Part shown: positions 18,014-26,713 of the stretch, piece by piece | Layout: each line of letters starts with the position of its first letter | How positions within the stretch are numbered: position 1 is the first letter of the stretch | NCBI GenBank assembly: GCA_020426845.1 | Contig: JAGQPF010000087.1 | Span: 1-64,000, forward strand | DNA from: Planctomycetales bacterium | GTDB lineage: Bacteria > Planctomycetota > Planctomycetia > Pirellulales > Pirellulaceae | Reading direction: 5' to 3' | DNA: 64,000 nucleotides | Position numbers and translations under genes: made by a program | The notes under the pieces: generated by a model | The model's input: only the letters and a program-made list of their open reading frames with translations | What the model was told of the DNA's origin: nothing | Databases searched by the model: none

Positions 18014-19576
18014 TTAGAAGTCGACCATGAACCGGCTGCCAACGATGCTGTACGATCCGGACAGCGGGACGTCGCGAGTTTCGATGTTGTCGCGAATCTC
18101 GCCGACCATCCAGTTGAACTGCATCCGGGCGTAAGCGGTCCAGTACCAGTTCAAGCCGAACGTGAACGACTCTCCGATGCCACCGGCGGTGCCATCGGAG
18201 ATGCCGCCGTAGACGCCATCGTTCAGATCCAGATAGGAGTAGCGAGCTGCGATCTGCCAGGCGCCCCAGCCGCCGCCGCAGCCGCCCCGAGCGCGGCGGA
18301 CGAGGAAGAACTCTTCGAACGGCTTGATCCGCTCAAGTGTGCCGGAGGAACGGCTCCAAGGCATGTGCTCGCCGGTCAGGAAGTACGACGCGTAGAAGTA
18401 GCCGCCCCACAGGAACAGGTCCGAGCCGGCGCCAGCGTCCCGCAGCAGCCACATGTTTTGGTATTCGCCAACGAACTGCACGGGGCCGAAGTTCCACACA
18501 TTCTCCAGGCCGAGCAGATGGTAGTCGCCGACGCCGGCGATTCGCTCGGTGTCGAGCCAACGCGTGGCGGTTCGCGCCTCGGGCCGAGTGCGGAAACGCG
18601 TCTCGTCCTGGTCGGGGCCGGTGCCGCTGGGGTTCGTGTCGCCCATGCCGCGGCCGTCGGGATGCGCCCAAGAGTGCGAGATCGCCCAGTGAGCATAGCC
18701 GCGCCCCTCGGAGGTCTCGTCCCACCAGAACGTGTTCGCCAAGCGGCTCGCAAATTCCAACTGTAGATGGTCGTTGGTGTAGTTGCCTTCGTCCTGAATC
18801 AGACGTTGGTTGAAGACGCCGTAACGCCAGTTCCAACGCTCGTTCTCCGAGACGCCATACGATTGGATGCCCAGACGCCGCGAGTCCTGGTTGAACGCCT
18901 CGATCACGAACGGACGCTCGAGGAACACGTTGTAGCGGCTGCTGTTCAAGTGGTCCAAGCCGTAAGGACGCTTCTGATTTCCGATCAGGACCTGCTGAAA
19001 GATCGGCAGGTCTTTCCAGCCCAGGTAAGCGTCGCGAAATTCCGAGTCGACGCCGCCGGCAAACTCCATCTCGATCTTGTAGAGCATGTTGGAGGGCAAG
19101 TTGCCGGCCACGCCGAACCGCATCCGACGGAAATTCAGCCGGGCCTGTGGGCCTTCGGGGCCGCCCTCCAGCTGATCGATTTGCGGGCTGTTGCTGGGAA
19201 AGCCCCAAGCGTCCACGTGAATGCGTCCGGAGATCTTCATCGTCGACTTCGAGGAGCCGGAATGGGCGATCGACTTGTCGCCGCTGAACTCGTCGAACTC
19301 GTCGGTGAGCGTGCCCAGGTCCTTCTTGATCCCCTCAACGTCCTTGCCGCTCTTCTCGAGCTTCTTCAATCGCTCGTCGAGGCTCTTGAGCGAATCGGCG
19401 ACGTTGGCTTCGCCGCCCTCGTCACCTTCGCCGGAACCACCATCGGCGGCGGCCTCGTCAAAGATGGACGGCAGTCGCTCAGCGACATGCGGGATCTGCG
19501 CGTGGAGGGTGGACAACGCCATCAGCGTCAGGCCGATGCCCCCCAAGACCCGGGGGAACCATGTTCGAACGGACAT
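18014..19576 (-). CDS. Outer-membrane porin, phosphate-selective porin O/P type
   Basis: A 520-residue outer-membrane protein. A signal peptide (RVLGGIGLTLMALSTLHA) is followed by a periplasmic coiled-coil-like segment at about 60-105 (SLKSLDERLKKLEKSGKDVEG). A beta-barrel with many aromatic alternating strands follows and the protein ends in Phe. RLNFRRMRFGVAGNL and the following strand pattern fit the phosphate-selective porin O/P family, seen in planctomycetes with this coiled coil. The ATG at 19576 is preceded by a GAGG ribosome-binding site, so the longer frame upstream is rejected. A strong terminator follows. A candidate Pho-box repeat lies about 250 bases upstream. Substrate specificity is inferred from family membership only. 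Confidence 0.87.
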   Translation of the reverse strand: MSVRTWFPRVLGGIGLTLMALSTLHAQIPHVAERLPSIFDEAAADGGSGEGDEGGEANVADSLKSLDERLKKLEKSGKDVEGIKKDLGTLTDEFDEFSGDKSIAHSGSSKSTMKISGRIHVDAWGFPSNSPQIDQLEGGPEGPQARLNFRRMRFGVAGNLPSNMLYKIEMEFAGGVDSEFRDAYLGWKDLPIFQQVLIGNQKRPYGLDHLNSSRYNVFLERPFVIEAFNQDSRRLGIQSYGVSENERWNWRYGVFNQRLIQDEGNYTNDHLQLEFASRLANTFWWDETSEGRGYAHWAISHSWAHPDGRGMGDTNPSGTGPDQDETRFRTRPEARTATRWLDTERIAGVGDYHLLGLENVWNFGPVQFVGEYQNMWLLRDAGAGSDLFLWGGYFYASYFLTGEHMPWSRSSGTLERIKPFEEFFLVRRARGGCGGGWGAWQIAARYSYLDLNDGVYGGISDGTAGGIGESFTFGLNWYWTAYARMQFNWMVGEIRDNIETRDVPLSGSYSIVGSRFMVDF

Positions 19577-19819
19577 TCGCAACCTCAATGGATAAGACTG
19601 GCGGCCTTCCAGCACATGAAGCCGGACGAGCAAGATGCGGATAACTGCGCTACTCCGACCAACTGGACTGGTCGGGATGATCGGACGAGCTCGCCCCTGC
19701 AGTTCGGGCGCAAATGGGTCATTGCAGCTGGAAATTCCGGAGCGGGCCGCGCGTCCACTACGACACGATCAACCCGCAGAACCGGCATAGACCGCCAGTC
19801 CCTCCGCTCGAGCTTGCCG

Positions 19820-19849
19820 ATTAACGAGTTCTTAACAGAAGTTTCACGG
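19820..19849. promoter_or_regulatory. Candidate PhoB/PhoP-type box upstream of the porin
   Basis: Plus-strand ATTAACGA (19820-19827) and CTTAACAG (19831-19838) are direct repeats with 11-base periodicity, followed in phase by a weak third copy TTTCACGG (19842-19849). TTAAC-type direct repeats on one helix face are the pattern bound by PhoP/PhoB-like regulators. The site is about 245 bases upstream of a phosphate-selective-type porin in an otherwise empty 437-base gap. Confidence 0.35.
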
Positions 19850-20013
19850 ACATTTCGCGCGAGTGAGAAGCTGTCGCGATTGGGGCGACTATGACACCGC
19901 GTGCCGGACGCTCAATGCGGCGCAAGCTGCGCCCGACGATCGGATGAGCGCAAAGTCAGCGCAAGGTCAGCGCTGCTTGATTCGTGCCTCGCGATTCGAG
20001 CCGTGATCGGGCG

Positions 20014-21189
20014 TCAAGGCTTCTGCAGTTTGCGCAGATAGATATTGGCGAGCTCCACGGCGCCCTCGGCTTCCACCTGCAGCGGCGAGCCTTGTGGGTC
20101 GAGCTGAATGGACGCGTTCGACGCGGCGTGCGGCTTGCCGTTGATGGTCACTTCAATCGCCCCGGATCGAACCGTTGCTTCGATGCGCGACCAGCCTTTG
20201 TCCGCGTCCTTTGCCGCCAGTCTGAATAGCTCCTTGTCGCCCAGACGCACGCTCAACTGTCCTGCCTGCTCGGTTTGTGCCGGAAACCGCACGTCCAACA
20301 GCAGGCCGGCGTCTTCGCGAATCGCCTCGCTCAGTTGAAGCACACCGGGCTGCTCGCCGGGAACGTGCGCGAGCACCCAGTCGCGAGCGTGCCACTGGCC
20401 GCCTCCGGACGCCTGCCAGCCTCGCAGGTCCAGACCACTATAGATGCTGCGATAGCCACGATTGGCGATGGCGACGTCCGCGTCGGCGAGTTCCGTGTCG
20501 GGCAGCTCCTTGATCCGCAGGTTGCGGTAGTGGACGACGCCGCCCTCCGATTCCAAACAGATGTAGCCTTTGCGCGGCCGCGCATCTTTGCCTTGTGTCA
20601 CCACCTTGCCGTTGACTGCCAGCGAGATCTCGCCATCCTGGCAAACGACTCGATAGTGGTTCCACTCCGGGCTTGGCTTCGATCGATTCTCGGTCGGGAA
20701 CGCGCGGCTTCCTCCGCGGCCGTTCACCGGCGTCATTGTCGCGCCGTGAATCGGAAAAATGTCGCCATGCGTCGTGTGACTGCGCGTATTGCCGTAGGCG
20801 TTCTCCAGCACCTGCACCTCGATGCCGCGATGGAAAGGCACGCCGCGGGCCGTGATGTCGTCTGCCCAGATGAACACGCCCGCGTTGCCGCGCGGCACCA
20901 TGTGGCGCCATTCCAGCTCCAGCTCAAAATTCTGGTACATCACTTCCGTGCGCAGTTCGCCGATCGGCTTCCCCGTGCAAATCAACATTCCGTCCTTCAC
21001 CGACCACGTGTCGGCCGGCGTGTTGACCAGCACCCAGCCGGAGAGATCCTTGCCGTTGAACAGCGGCCGAAAGCCGTCCTCTTGACCCCGGGCCACGAGG
21101 GCGCAGAGGCTCAGGATCGCAGCGGTCGTCCAGCTGGCAGCGCGCGATCGGCAGCGAATCCAGGACGCTGTTGGGAGTGTATGCGACAT
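20014..21189 (-). CDS. DUF1080 (3-keto-disaccharide hydrolase-like) secreted protein
   Basis: A 391-residue protein with a signal peptide (AAILSLCALVARG). A DUF1080 domain lies at about 40-225: FRPLFNGKDLSGWVLVN, MYQNFELELEWRHM, NAGVFIW and GYICLESEGGVVHYRNLRIKEL. DUF1080 folds as a concanavalin-like jelly roll and some members hydrolyse 3-ketoglucosides. A second, weaker module of the same type (YSGLDLRGWQASGGGQW, then DAGLLLDVRF) fills about 245-388, so the protein looks like a duplicated DUF1080. It lies about 90 bases downstream of a sulfatase gene on the same strand, consistent with secreted glycan degradation. Confidence 0.85.
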   Translation of the reverse strand: MSHTLPTASWIRCRSRAASWTTAAILSLCALVARGQEDGFRPLFNGKDLSGWVLVNTPADTWSVKDGMLICTGKPIGELRTEVMYQNFELELEWRHMVPRGNAGVFIWADDITARGVPFHRGIEVQVLENAYGNTRSHTTHGDIFPIHGATMTPVNGRGGSRAFPTENRSKPSPEWNHYRVVCQDGEISLAVNGKVVTQGKDARPRKGYICLESEGGVVHYRNLRIKELPDTELADADVAIANRGYRSIYSGLDLRGWQASGGGQWHARDWVLAHVPGEQPGVLQLSEAIREDAGLLLDVRFPAQTEQAGQLSVRLGDKELFRLAAKDADKGWSRIEATVRSGAIEVTINGKPHAASNASIQLDPQGSPLQVEAEGAVELANIYLRKLQKP

Positions 21190-21276
21190 GTATCGCCTTT
21201 TCGCGGAAGGGATTGGCTGCTCACAAACGCCGGAGGGTTCTCCGATTTCACAACGGGATGCAATTCCCCGTTCTCG

Positions 21277-22749
21277 TTAAGACGCGGCGAGCTCGGGGTA
21301 GTCTTTCTCGAGTTTGAGCTGGTCGCCGGTTTCAACCTGCAACTGCTGCAATTTCTTGAACAGCCGCTTGGCAATCACGCGGCTGGACTCGTCGCCCATC
21401 AGGTCGCGCAGCTCCAGCGGATCTTGGTCGAGATGGTAGAGCAGCGCTGCCTTGATCTTCGGATAGAGGATCAGTTTGTATCCTTCGTAGGTGACGGCGC
21501 GCTGCACCTCCAGGTAGCCGCTGTAGATCGCATCCCGTGCGCCGCTGGTGTCGCCACGCAATAGCGGCATCACGCTTTGAAACTCGACATGCTTGGGCTT
21601 CTCGATTCCCGCCAGGTCGAGCGACGTGGCCATCGCGTCCTGCAGATAGATCGGCGACTCGACCTTCTGGCCGCCTTGAATGTTCGGGCCGACCACCATG
21701 AACGGCACGCGAATGCTGTGGTCAAACATGTTCTGCTTGCCCATCAGGCCGTGCCGTCCAACGGCCAGCCCGTGGTCGGCGGTGAAGAAGATGTAGGTGT
21801 TGTCCGCCTTGCCCGACTTCTCCAACGCCTCGAGGATGCGCCCTACCTGCACATCCAGATGGGTGATGATCGCATAGTACTCTTGGCGGTTGACTTTGAT
21901 TGAGTGCTCGGTGCGGGGGAAGGGAGCGAGCTGCTCGTCGCGAATCCGATTGGCGCCGATGTCCAACGGGTATTCGGGCACAAAGCTCTTGGGGATGGAG
22001 ATTTTGTCGAGCGGGTAATTGTCGACATACTCCTTGGGCGATTGTCGCGGGTCGTGTGGCGCGTTGAACGCCAAGTACATGAAGAACGGTTTGTCGCTCT
22101 TGGCCGCGCGGCTCAGGTAGTCGACGCCATCGTCGCCGAGCACTTCGCTCCAATGCTTGCCGCCCTCCCAGAAGCCGCCGAACTTCGGGTCATAAGGGCT
22201 CCACACATCCGGCTTGCCGTCCTGCGGGCGGTTGTAGCCCTGCGGCGTCTGCTTTGGCATTCCCGGCCGCACATGATTGCAGACGCTGAATGCTTGCTGC
22301 GCATCGGCGCGAATGTGCCACTTGCCCGAGAAGTAGGTCTCGTATCCCGCCGCCTCCAGCAACTGCGGCCAGAGCCGCTGCTGTTGGCGGAACAGCTTGT
22401 CGGTTTGGCCGTAGACCTCGTTGGCGTGCCACAGGTACCGCCCCGTCACCAGCATGGTGCGGCTGGCCACGCAAACCGCTCCGCTCCAGGAGCCCTGGTT
22501 GTAGGCGCGAGTGAACGTGGCGCCGCGCCGCACGAGTTGGTCAAGATTCGGCGTCTCCACTTCGTCATTGCCGAGCGCCCCGATCGTGTCGAACGCCTGG
22601 TCATCGGCAAAGATGAACAAGATATTCGGCCGCTCGTCAGCGCGGGCCAGCGCGCCGCTTCCGACGATTAACGCCAACCATAGAACCACGGAGAATTTTC
22701 GGGCAAGTTGAAGCGGAAAGTTGGGCGATGGAGGGCACGATGTGGACAT
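21277..22749 (-). CDS. Formylglycine-dependent sulfatase (arylsulfatase A family)
   Basis: A 490-residue exported sulfatase. A signal peptide ends near ALARA (about 36). The metal-binding start NILFIFADDQ is at 43-51. The formylglycine site is Cys93 in CVASR, followed by TMLVTGRY. Further alkaline-phosphatase-superfamily motifs are FFTADHGLAVGRHGLMGKQ and the PFMVVGP segment near 330-360. It should remove sulfate esters from polysaccharides in the periplasm. It needs a formylglycine-generating enzyme, none of which is encoded in the window. The neighbouring DUF1080 gene on the same strand suggests a sugar-degradation unit. Confidence 0.92.
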   Translation of the reverse strand: MSTSCPPSPNFPLQLARKFSVVLWLALIVGSGALARADERPNILFIFADDQAFDTIGALGNDEVETPNLDQLVRRGATFTRAYNQGSWSGAVCVASRTMLVTGRYLWHANEVYGQTDKLFRQQQRLWPQLLEAAGYETYFSGKWHIRADAQQAFSVCNHVRPGMPKQTPQGYNRPQDGKPDVWSPYDPKFGGFWEGGKHWSEVLGDDGVDYLSRAAKSDKPFFMYLAFNAPHDPRQSPKEYVDNYPLDKISIPKSFVPEYPLDIGANRIRDEQLAPFPRTEHSIKVNRQEYYAIITHLDVQVGRILEALEKSGKADNTYIFFTADHGLAVGRHGLMGKQNMFDHSIRVPFMVVGPNIQGGQKVESPIYLQDAMATSLDLAGIEKPKHVEFQSVMPLLRGDTSGARDAIYSGYLEVQRAVTYEGYKLILYPKIKAALLYHLDQDPLELRDLMGDESSRVIAKRLFKKLQQLQVETGDQLKLEKDYPELAAS

Positions 22750-23220
22750 GGAGCGTCGGCAGATTGACAGGTGTGTGACAGTTGATGGGTCGCGTTGATT
22801 GTAGTCGCTCGGACGGCGTGCGTGGCAAAAACGTCTTGATATCCGCGAAGAGCGCGAAGACCACCAAGTGACGAGTCGAGCTTGTACGCTAACGAGGCAT
22901 CCTGCTCACGCTAAGTCGCCAAGACGCAAAAGAAAGGAATGACGGCAATCGCCTTGTTCAGACTCTTAACTCTTGGCGTCTTTGCGCCTTTGCGTGAGCA
23001 CTCTTTTGAGTCCTGAAACCCATAGAGTGCGGGCCTGCAAGGCGTCCTGCTCACGTTGATGATCGCCGAATGGGGCGTTTTTCAACGGCCGCTCAAGACT
23101 CATGTGATTGACTCGGCGGTCGCGTCCGCGATAAATGAAGGGAGTCGGTGCAATTCGGGTTTTACCCCTTTCCCACCCGATCCGTTCACCTCCCGAAACC
23201 TCTTCCTTCTCGAGGAATTG
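22750..23220. other. Intergenic region with CGCAAAGAC-type repeats
   Basis: About 470 bases between divergent genes. The repeats are at 22903-22941 (TGCTCACGCTAAGTCGCCAA then GACGCAAA) and inverted at 22970-23004 (TTGGCGTCTTTGCGCCTTTG then CGTGAGCA). Together they could fold as a large imperfect stem. No gene is convincing before the ATG at 23221. Confidence 0.6.
22903..23004. repeat. Inverted pair of CGCAAAGAC-type repeats
   Basis: The left copy (22903-22941) and right copy (22970-23004) are approximate reverse complements built from the words TTTGCGT, CTTTGCGCC and GTGAGCA. A related pair lies at 24077-24175 on the other side of the HugZ-like gene, so the gene is bracketed by the same repeat family. 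Confidence 0.65.
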
Positions 23221-24003
23221 ATGCAACACGGCGCCACGCGATCCGATCAACCCACTGTCCCGGAGCCCACGCATGCGGAGCGCGCTCGCACCTTGGTCCG
23301 CAAGGGCGGCAACAGCACGATCTCGACGATGTCGCAGCGGCAACCGGGATATCCGTTCGGCTCGGTGATGCCGTATGCGGATGATGAGATTGGAGAGCCG
23401 CTGATGCTGATCAGCTCCATGGCGATGCACACTCGCAATCTCCAGGGCGATCCAAAGGCGACGCTGTTGGTGACCGAGCCGTCCAACGACATGCTGGGCG
23501 CCGGACGAGTCTCGTTGCTCGGCGTCGCATCGCTGGTGGGCGCCAATGAATTGGACGCCGCGCGTCAGCGCTACCTTGAGGCTCAGCCGGCCGCGAAGCA
23601 GTGGATCGACTACGACGACTTTCAGCTGTGGCGGTTGCGCGTGGTCGACGTCTACTTCGTCGGCGGCTTCGGCGTAATGGGCTGGGTCGAGGCGGATGAA
23701 TATCGCGCGGCCGCGCCCGACCCGCTGCTCGCGGTCTCTGCCGACATCATCGCTCACATGAATAACGACCACGCCGAGGCGCTGACTCTGCTCGCTCGCG
23801 CAAACGGGTTCGAGGATGTTCGCGCTGCCCAAATGACGGCGCTCGATCGCCTCGGCTTCCACGTGCGGATGCAGACCAAGCAAGGCCCGCGCGGCGGCCG
23901 AATCGCGTTTCCAGCCGAGGTCGCCTCGGCCGACGCCTGCCGCAATACCTTCGTGCAGATGGTGCACGCCGCCCGAGGGAATCAGGGCGAAGCGCCAGCC
24001 TGA
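23221..24003 (+). CDS. HugZ-like PNPOx split-barrel protein with DUF2470
   Basis: A 260-residue protein. Residues about 20-150 resemble the pyridoxamine-phosphate-oxidase split barrel (ISTMSQRQPGYPFGSVMPY, then LMLISSMAMHTRNLQGDPKATLLV). Residues about 165-250 are DUF2470, with the HMNNDHAEALTLLARANG motif. This combination is that of HugZ-type heme-binding or heme-degrading proteins and their plant relatives. The ATG at 23221 has GAGG about 6 bases upstream and begins just before the conserved region; 55 further codons upstream do not look protein-like. It stands alone between repeat-rich gaps. Heme as ligand is inferred. Confidence 0.83.
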   Translation: MQHGATRSDQPTVPEPTHAERARTLVRKGGNSTISTMSQRQPGYPFGSVMPYADDEIGEPLMLISSMAMHTRNLQGDPKATLLVTEPSNDMLGAGRVSLLGVASLVGANELDAARQRYLEAQPAAKQWIDYDDFQLWRLRVVDVYFVGGFGVMGWVEADEYRAAAPDPLLAVSADIIAHMNNDHAEALTLLARANGFEDVRAAQMTALDRLGFHVRMQTKQGPRGGRIAFPAEVASADACRNTFVQMVHAARGNQGEAPA

Positions 24004-24076
24004 ATGCTTTTTCGACGTCTTGGCGCCTACCGTGAGTGCGTTGCGACAACCATAGCTGCTCTCATGATTCTGCCTG

Positions 24077-24175
24077 TCTTTGCGTCTTCGCGCCTTTGCG
24101 TGAGAAGATTTCCTTGGCAGGGCGCGATGTTGCCGAAAGAGTCACGCAAAGTCGCAAAGACGCAAAGGAAAGAAT
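24077..24175. repeat. Second inverted pair of CGCAAAGAC-type repeats
   Basis: TTTGCGTCTTCGCGCCTTTG followed by CGTGAGAAG (24077-24108) and the inverse GTCACGCAAAGTCGCAAAGA followed by CGCAAAGG (24140-24175) face each other in the gap between the convergent HugZ-like and WD40 genes. They could act as a bidirectional transcription barrier, although there is no T run. Confidence 0.65.
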
Positions 24176-24192
24176 GCAGGGGACGCTCGAAG

Positions 24193-25287
24193 TCAGGGGC
24201 TTGCCGGAGCGACGCGTTGGAGCTGCCCGTTTTCGCCACCGACGAGCAAGCTGCCGTTCGTTGGATGGGCGGCTAGGCAGTAGCACCATCCGTCGATGAC
24301 GGTTCGAAGTTTTTGGACGGCAGCGGTGTCGGGGTCGATCGACAGCAGTGTCCCCGCGCGGTCGACGACGAACAACTGCGCGGGAGCTGGAGCTTGCGCG
24401 TGGTTGGCGATGGGGAGGGACCAAGCGACTGCCAGTGGCGCCGAGTCGAGACGCACAAACCGCACCATGCGGCCGATGGTTGGCTGCCAAAGTCGCACCG
24501 TGCCGTCGTCGCTGGCGGACGCGAGCCACGGCAGCCTAGCTTGGCCCCGTCGGGCCTCCATCGCAGGCGACCCTGGTGAGGCCCGGTGGCCCGGACGCGC
24601 GGCCACTTGCTGCACCGCAGCGGTGTGATTGTTGAGCGAACGGACCAACTCGCCGGACTGGACATTCCAGACTCGCAGATTTTGGTCGATGCCGGCGCTG
24701 ACGAGCGTTTGGTCGTTGACGAAACACAGCGACGTCACGCCGCGGGAATGACCGCTGAGCTTGCTGCTAGGCTGAAGCGAGGCGGGGTTCTCCTTCGATG
24801 TGTCATTCGACTCGACGCTCCATAGGCGAATGTCGTGGTCCAGGCTGCCGGTGGCCAGCGACTCTGACGACTGCCACGCCACTGACGCAATCATGTCACG
24901 GTGTAGCTGGCCTCTCTGCCGTTCGGCGCCGCCTGGCCAGGCGACCAGCTCGACGATGCCTGCCTCCGACGCGACTCCGCCCGCCACGGCCAGCCAGCGC
25001 CCATCGGGTGAGAAGGCCAGCGCGTGGATGTCGGGAAAGTCGACCTGAATCGCGGCCGATTGCGCCGCGTCGTGCTCGGGAGTGGGCTGCCGCGAGAACG
25101 TCCGCCAGGAGTAAGCTCGCAAGCCGTGTTGGGAAGCGGCCACCGCCCACTCGCCGTCGGGCGAGATCGCCACGGCAGTCACCGGCGGTTGCTTGCTTTC
25201 AGCGATGCCCGCCAGCGCCAAGGTGACCATGGCGACGGCCAGCGTCGAACGGAAGGCTCGGCGGCGCAACGTTGCGCGTGGCGTCAC
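24193..25287 (-). CDS. Exported WD40-repeat protein carrying an in-frame palindromic element
   Basis: A 364-residue protein with a signal peptide (RSTLAVAMVTLALAGIAES) and about six WD40 blades (VAISPDGEWAVAAS, LAFSPDGRWLAVAG, ESLATGSLDHDIRLW, SGHSRGVTSLCF, GIDQNLRVWN, LASASDDGTVRLW). The GTG start overlaps the TGA stop of the DUF1501 gene (GTGA), so translation is probably coupled. Around residues 232-248 the blade is interrupted by [16 protein letters not shown], translated from the dispersed element at 24551-24590, after which WD40 sequence resumes. The protein probably forms a propeller scaffold for the DUF1549/DUF1501 pair outside the cytoplasm. Confidence 0.87.
   Translation of the reverse strand: MTPRATLRRRAFRSTLAVAMVTLALAGIAESKQPPVTAVAISPDGEWAVAASQHGLRAYSWRTFSRQPTPEHDAAQSAAIQVDFPDIHALAFSPDGRWLAVAGGVASEAGIVELVAWPGGAERQRGQLHRDMIASVAWQSSESLATGSLDHDIRLWSVESNDTSKENPASLQPSSKLSGHSRGVTSLCFVNDQTLVSAGIDQNLRVWNVQSGELVRSLNNHTAAVQQVAARPGHRASPGSPAMEARRGQARLPWLASASDDGTVRLWQPTIGRMVRFVRLDSAPLAVAWSLPIANHAQAPAPAQLFVVDRAGTLLSIDPDTAAVQKLRTVIDGWCYCLAAHPTNGSLLVGGENGQLQRVAPASP
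24551..24597 (-). repeat. Dispersed palindromic element, copy 1 (inside the WD40 gene)
   Basis: Plus strand: CGGGCCTCCATCGCAGGCGA, then CCCTGGTGAGGCCCGGTGG. Arms CGGGCCTC and GAGGCCCG form an 8-bp stem around a 19-base loop. The element is read in frame by the WD40 gene as [13 protein letters not shown]. Confidence 0.85.
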
Positions 25288-26645
25288 GCCAGCACCTCCT
25301 TGATCACGCTCGCGTCGGCGGACGTGGCTCGCACCGGCCGGCCGTCGTCGGTGTGCAATTCGAGGGCGGGGTCGATGCCAAGCAACGTGTAGATCGTGGC
25401 GGCGAGGTCCGCCGGAGTCACGGGGCGGTCCGCCGGGCTTTCGCCGACGGCGTCGCTGCTGCCAATGACTTGCCCGCCGCGCACGCCGCCGCCGGCCATC
25501 GCCACGCTGAACACGCGAGGCCAGTGATCGCGGCCGCCATTGGTGTTCAGCTTGGGAGTACGGCCAAACTCGCCCATCACGACCACCAAGGTCTCATCCA
25601 GCATGCCGCGATCCTCGAGATCCTGCAGCAGCCCGCTTAAGGCCAGGTCCAGCGAGGGCACGAGGCCAACGCCCACCTTGGCGCCGGTGAAGCCCTCCTT
25701 CAGCCGCGTGTATAGATCGGCGTGCGTGTCCCACCCGACGTTGTTGACGGTCACGAACGGCACGCCGCGCTCGACCAATCTGCGAGCCAACAAGCACGAC
25801 GCGCCGATGGAGCGGGGGCCGTACTGCTGGCGCACGGCCGGAGATTCTTCGTCGATACGGAACGCTCGTTTGGCGTCGGCCGACGAGAGCAAGGCATAGG
25901 CGCGGGTGAGATCCGAACCGTTTTCGACAGTGCCCGTCGCGGGGCCCTCGTCGTCAGCGCGATGGAAGTCGTTCAACTGTTCGACAAACGATTGTCTGCG
26001 ATCGAGTCGATTCAAATCGAGGCCGGTCGGGAGATCGAGATCGCGGACGCGGAAGTCGGGCTTGGAGGGATCGCCGCCAACGGAGAAGGGCCGTGTCGAC
26101 GCCGGCAGGAAGCCGCCGCCATTGAGTCGCCCACCGCCCACACGAAAGCTCGGCACGGCAACATAGGGCGGCAACACTCCTCCATGTTCGCGCTGATGGG
26201 CGAGCACCGCGCCGTGCGTCGGGTATTCGAGCACCGGCGTCGGCTTGTAACCTGTCATTAGATAATGGGCGCCAAAGTTATGCTCGCCGAGGGGCGACGT
26301 CACCGAGCGGATGATCGCCAGCCGGGACATCCATCGGCTTGTTCGCTCGAGACATTCACTCAAACGCACGCCCGGGACCGTCGTTGCAATCGACTCGAGC
26401 GGCCCGCGGACCTCGGTCGGCGCGTCGGGCTTGGGGTCAAAAGTCTCGAGGTGGCTCGGGCCGCCGTCGAGCCAGAGGAGGATGCACGACTTGGCCTTTG
26501 CTGCCACGCCGCCTTCGGCGCAATGGGCTCGGTTGTCAACAAGCCAGCCGGCGCTCAGCCCGAGCGGGCTCAACGCGCCGATCCGCAGCAAGTCGCGCCG
26601 ATGCCAAGCGTGCCAGCCGTGTGGAAGTTGTTGAGGAGTGTTCAT
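25284..26645 (-). CDS. DUF1501 protein with twin-arginine-type signal (second copy)
   Basis: A 453-residue DUF1501 protein. It begins with WHRRDLLRIGALSPLGLSAG, a twin-arginine-like signal. Family motifs are ILLWLDGGPSHLETFDPKPD, SVTSPLGEHNFGAHYLMTG, GEFGRTPKLN and GGRDHWP near the C-terminus. The ATG at 26645 gives this signal; the open frame continues 32 codons upstream into a Thr/Pro-repeated stretch (KPTEPTKPAE) that I do not count as coding. It is 68 bases downstream of a DUF1549/DUF1553 gene, and its stop overlaps the WD40 start. It is clearly only distantly similar to the DUF1501 protein near 9 kb. Confidence 0.9.
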   Translation of the reverse strand: MNTPQQLPHGWHAWHRRDLLRIGALSPLGLSAGWLVDNRAHCAEGGVAAKAKSCILLWLDGGPSHLETFDPKPDAPTEVRGPLESIATTVPGVRLSECLERTSRWMSRLAIIRSVTSPLGEHNFGAHYLMTGYKPTPVLEYPTHGAVLAHQREHGGVLPPYVAVPSFRVGGGRLNGGGFLPASTRPFSVGGDPSKPDFRVRDLDLPTGLDLNRLDRRQSFVEQLNDFHRADDEGPATGTVENGSDLTRAYALLSSADAKRAFRIDEESPAVRQQYGPRSIGASCLLARRLVERGVPFVTVNNVGWDTHADLYTRLKEGFTGAKVGVGLVPSLDLALSGLLQDLEDRGMLDETLVVVMGEFGRTPKLNTNGGRDHWPRVFSVAMAGGGVRGGQVIGSSDAVGESPADRPVTPADLAATIYTLLGIDPALELHTDDGRPVRATSADASVIKEVLA

Positions 26646-26713
26646 GATTCGCTCGGCTGGCTTGGTTGGCTCAGTTGGCTTGGTTGAGTCGGTGAGATGC
26701 CGTCCATTTTCGC

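Noticed and set aside
23056-23220. N-terminal extension of the HugZ-like protein
   Set aside because: The 55 extra codons show no family similarity, and the ATG at 23221 has a GAGG ribosome-binding site.
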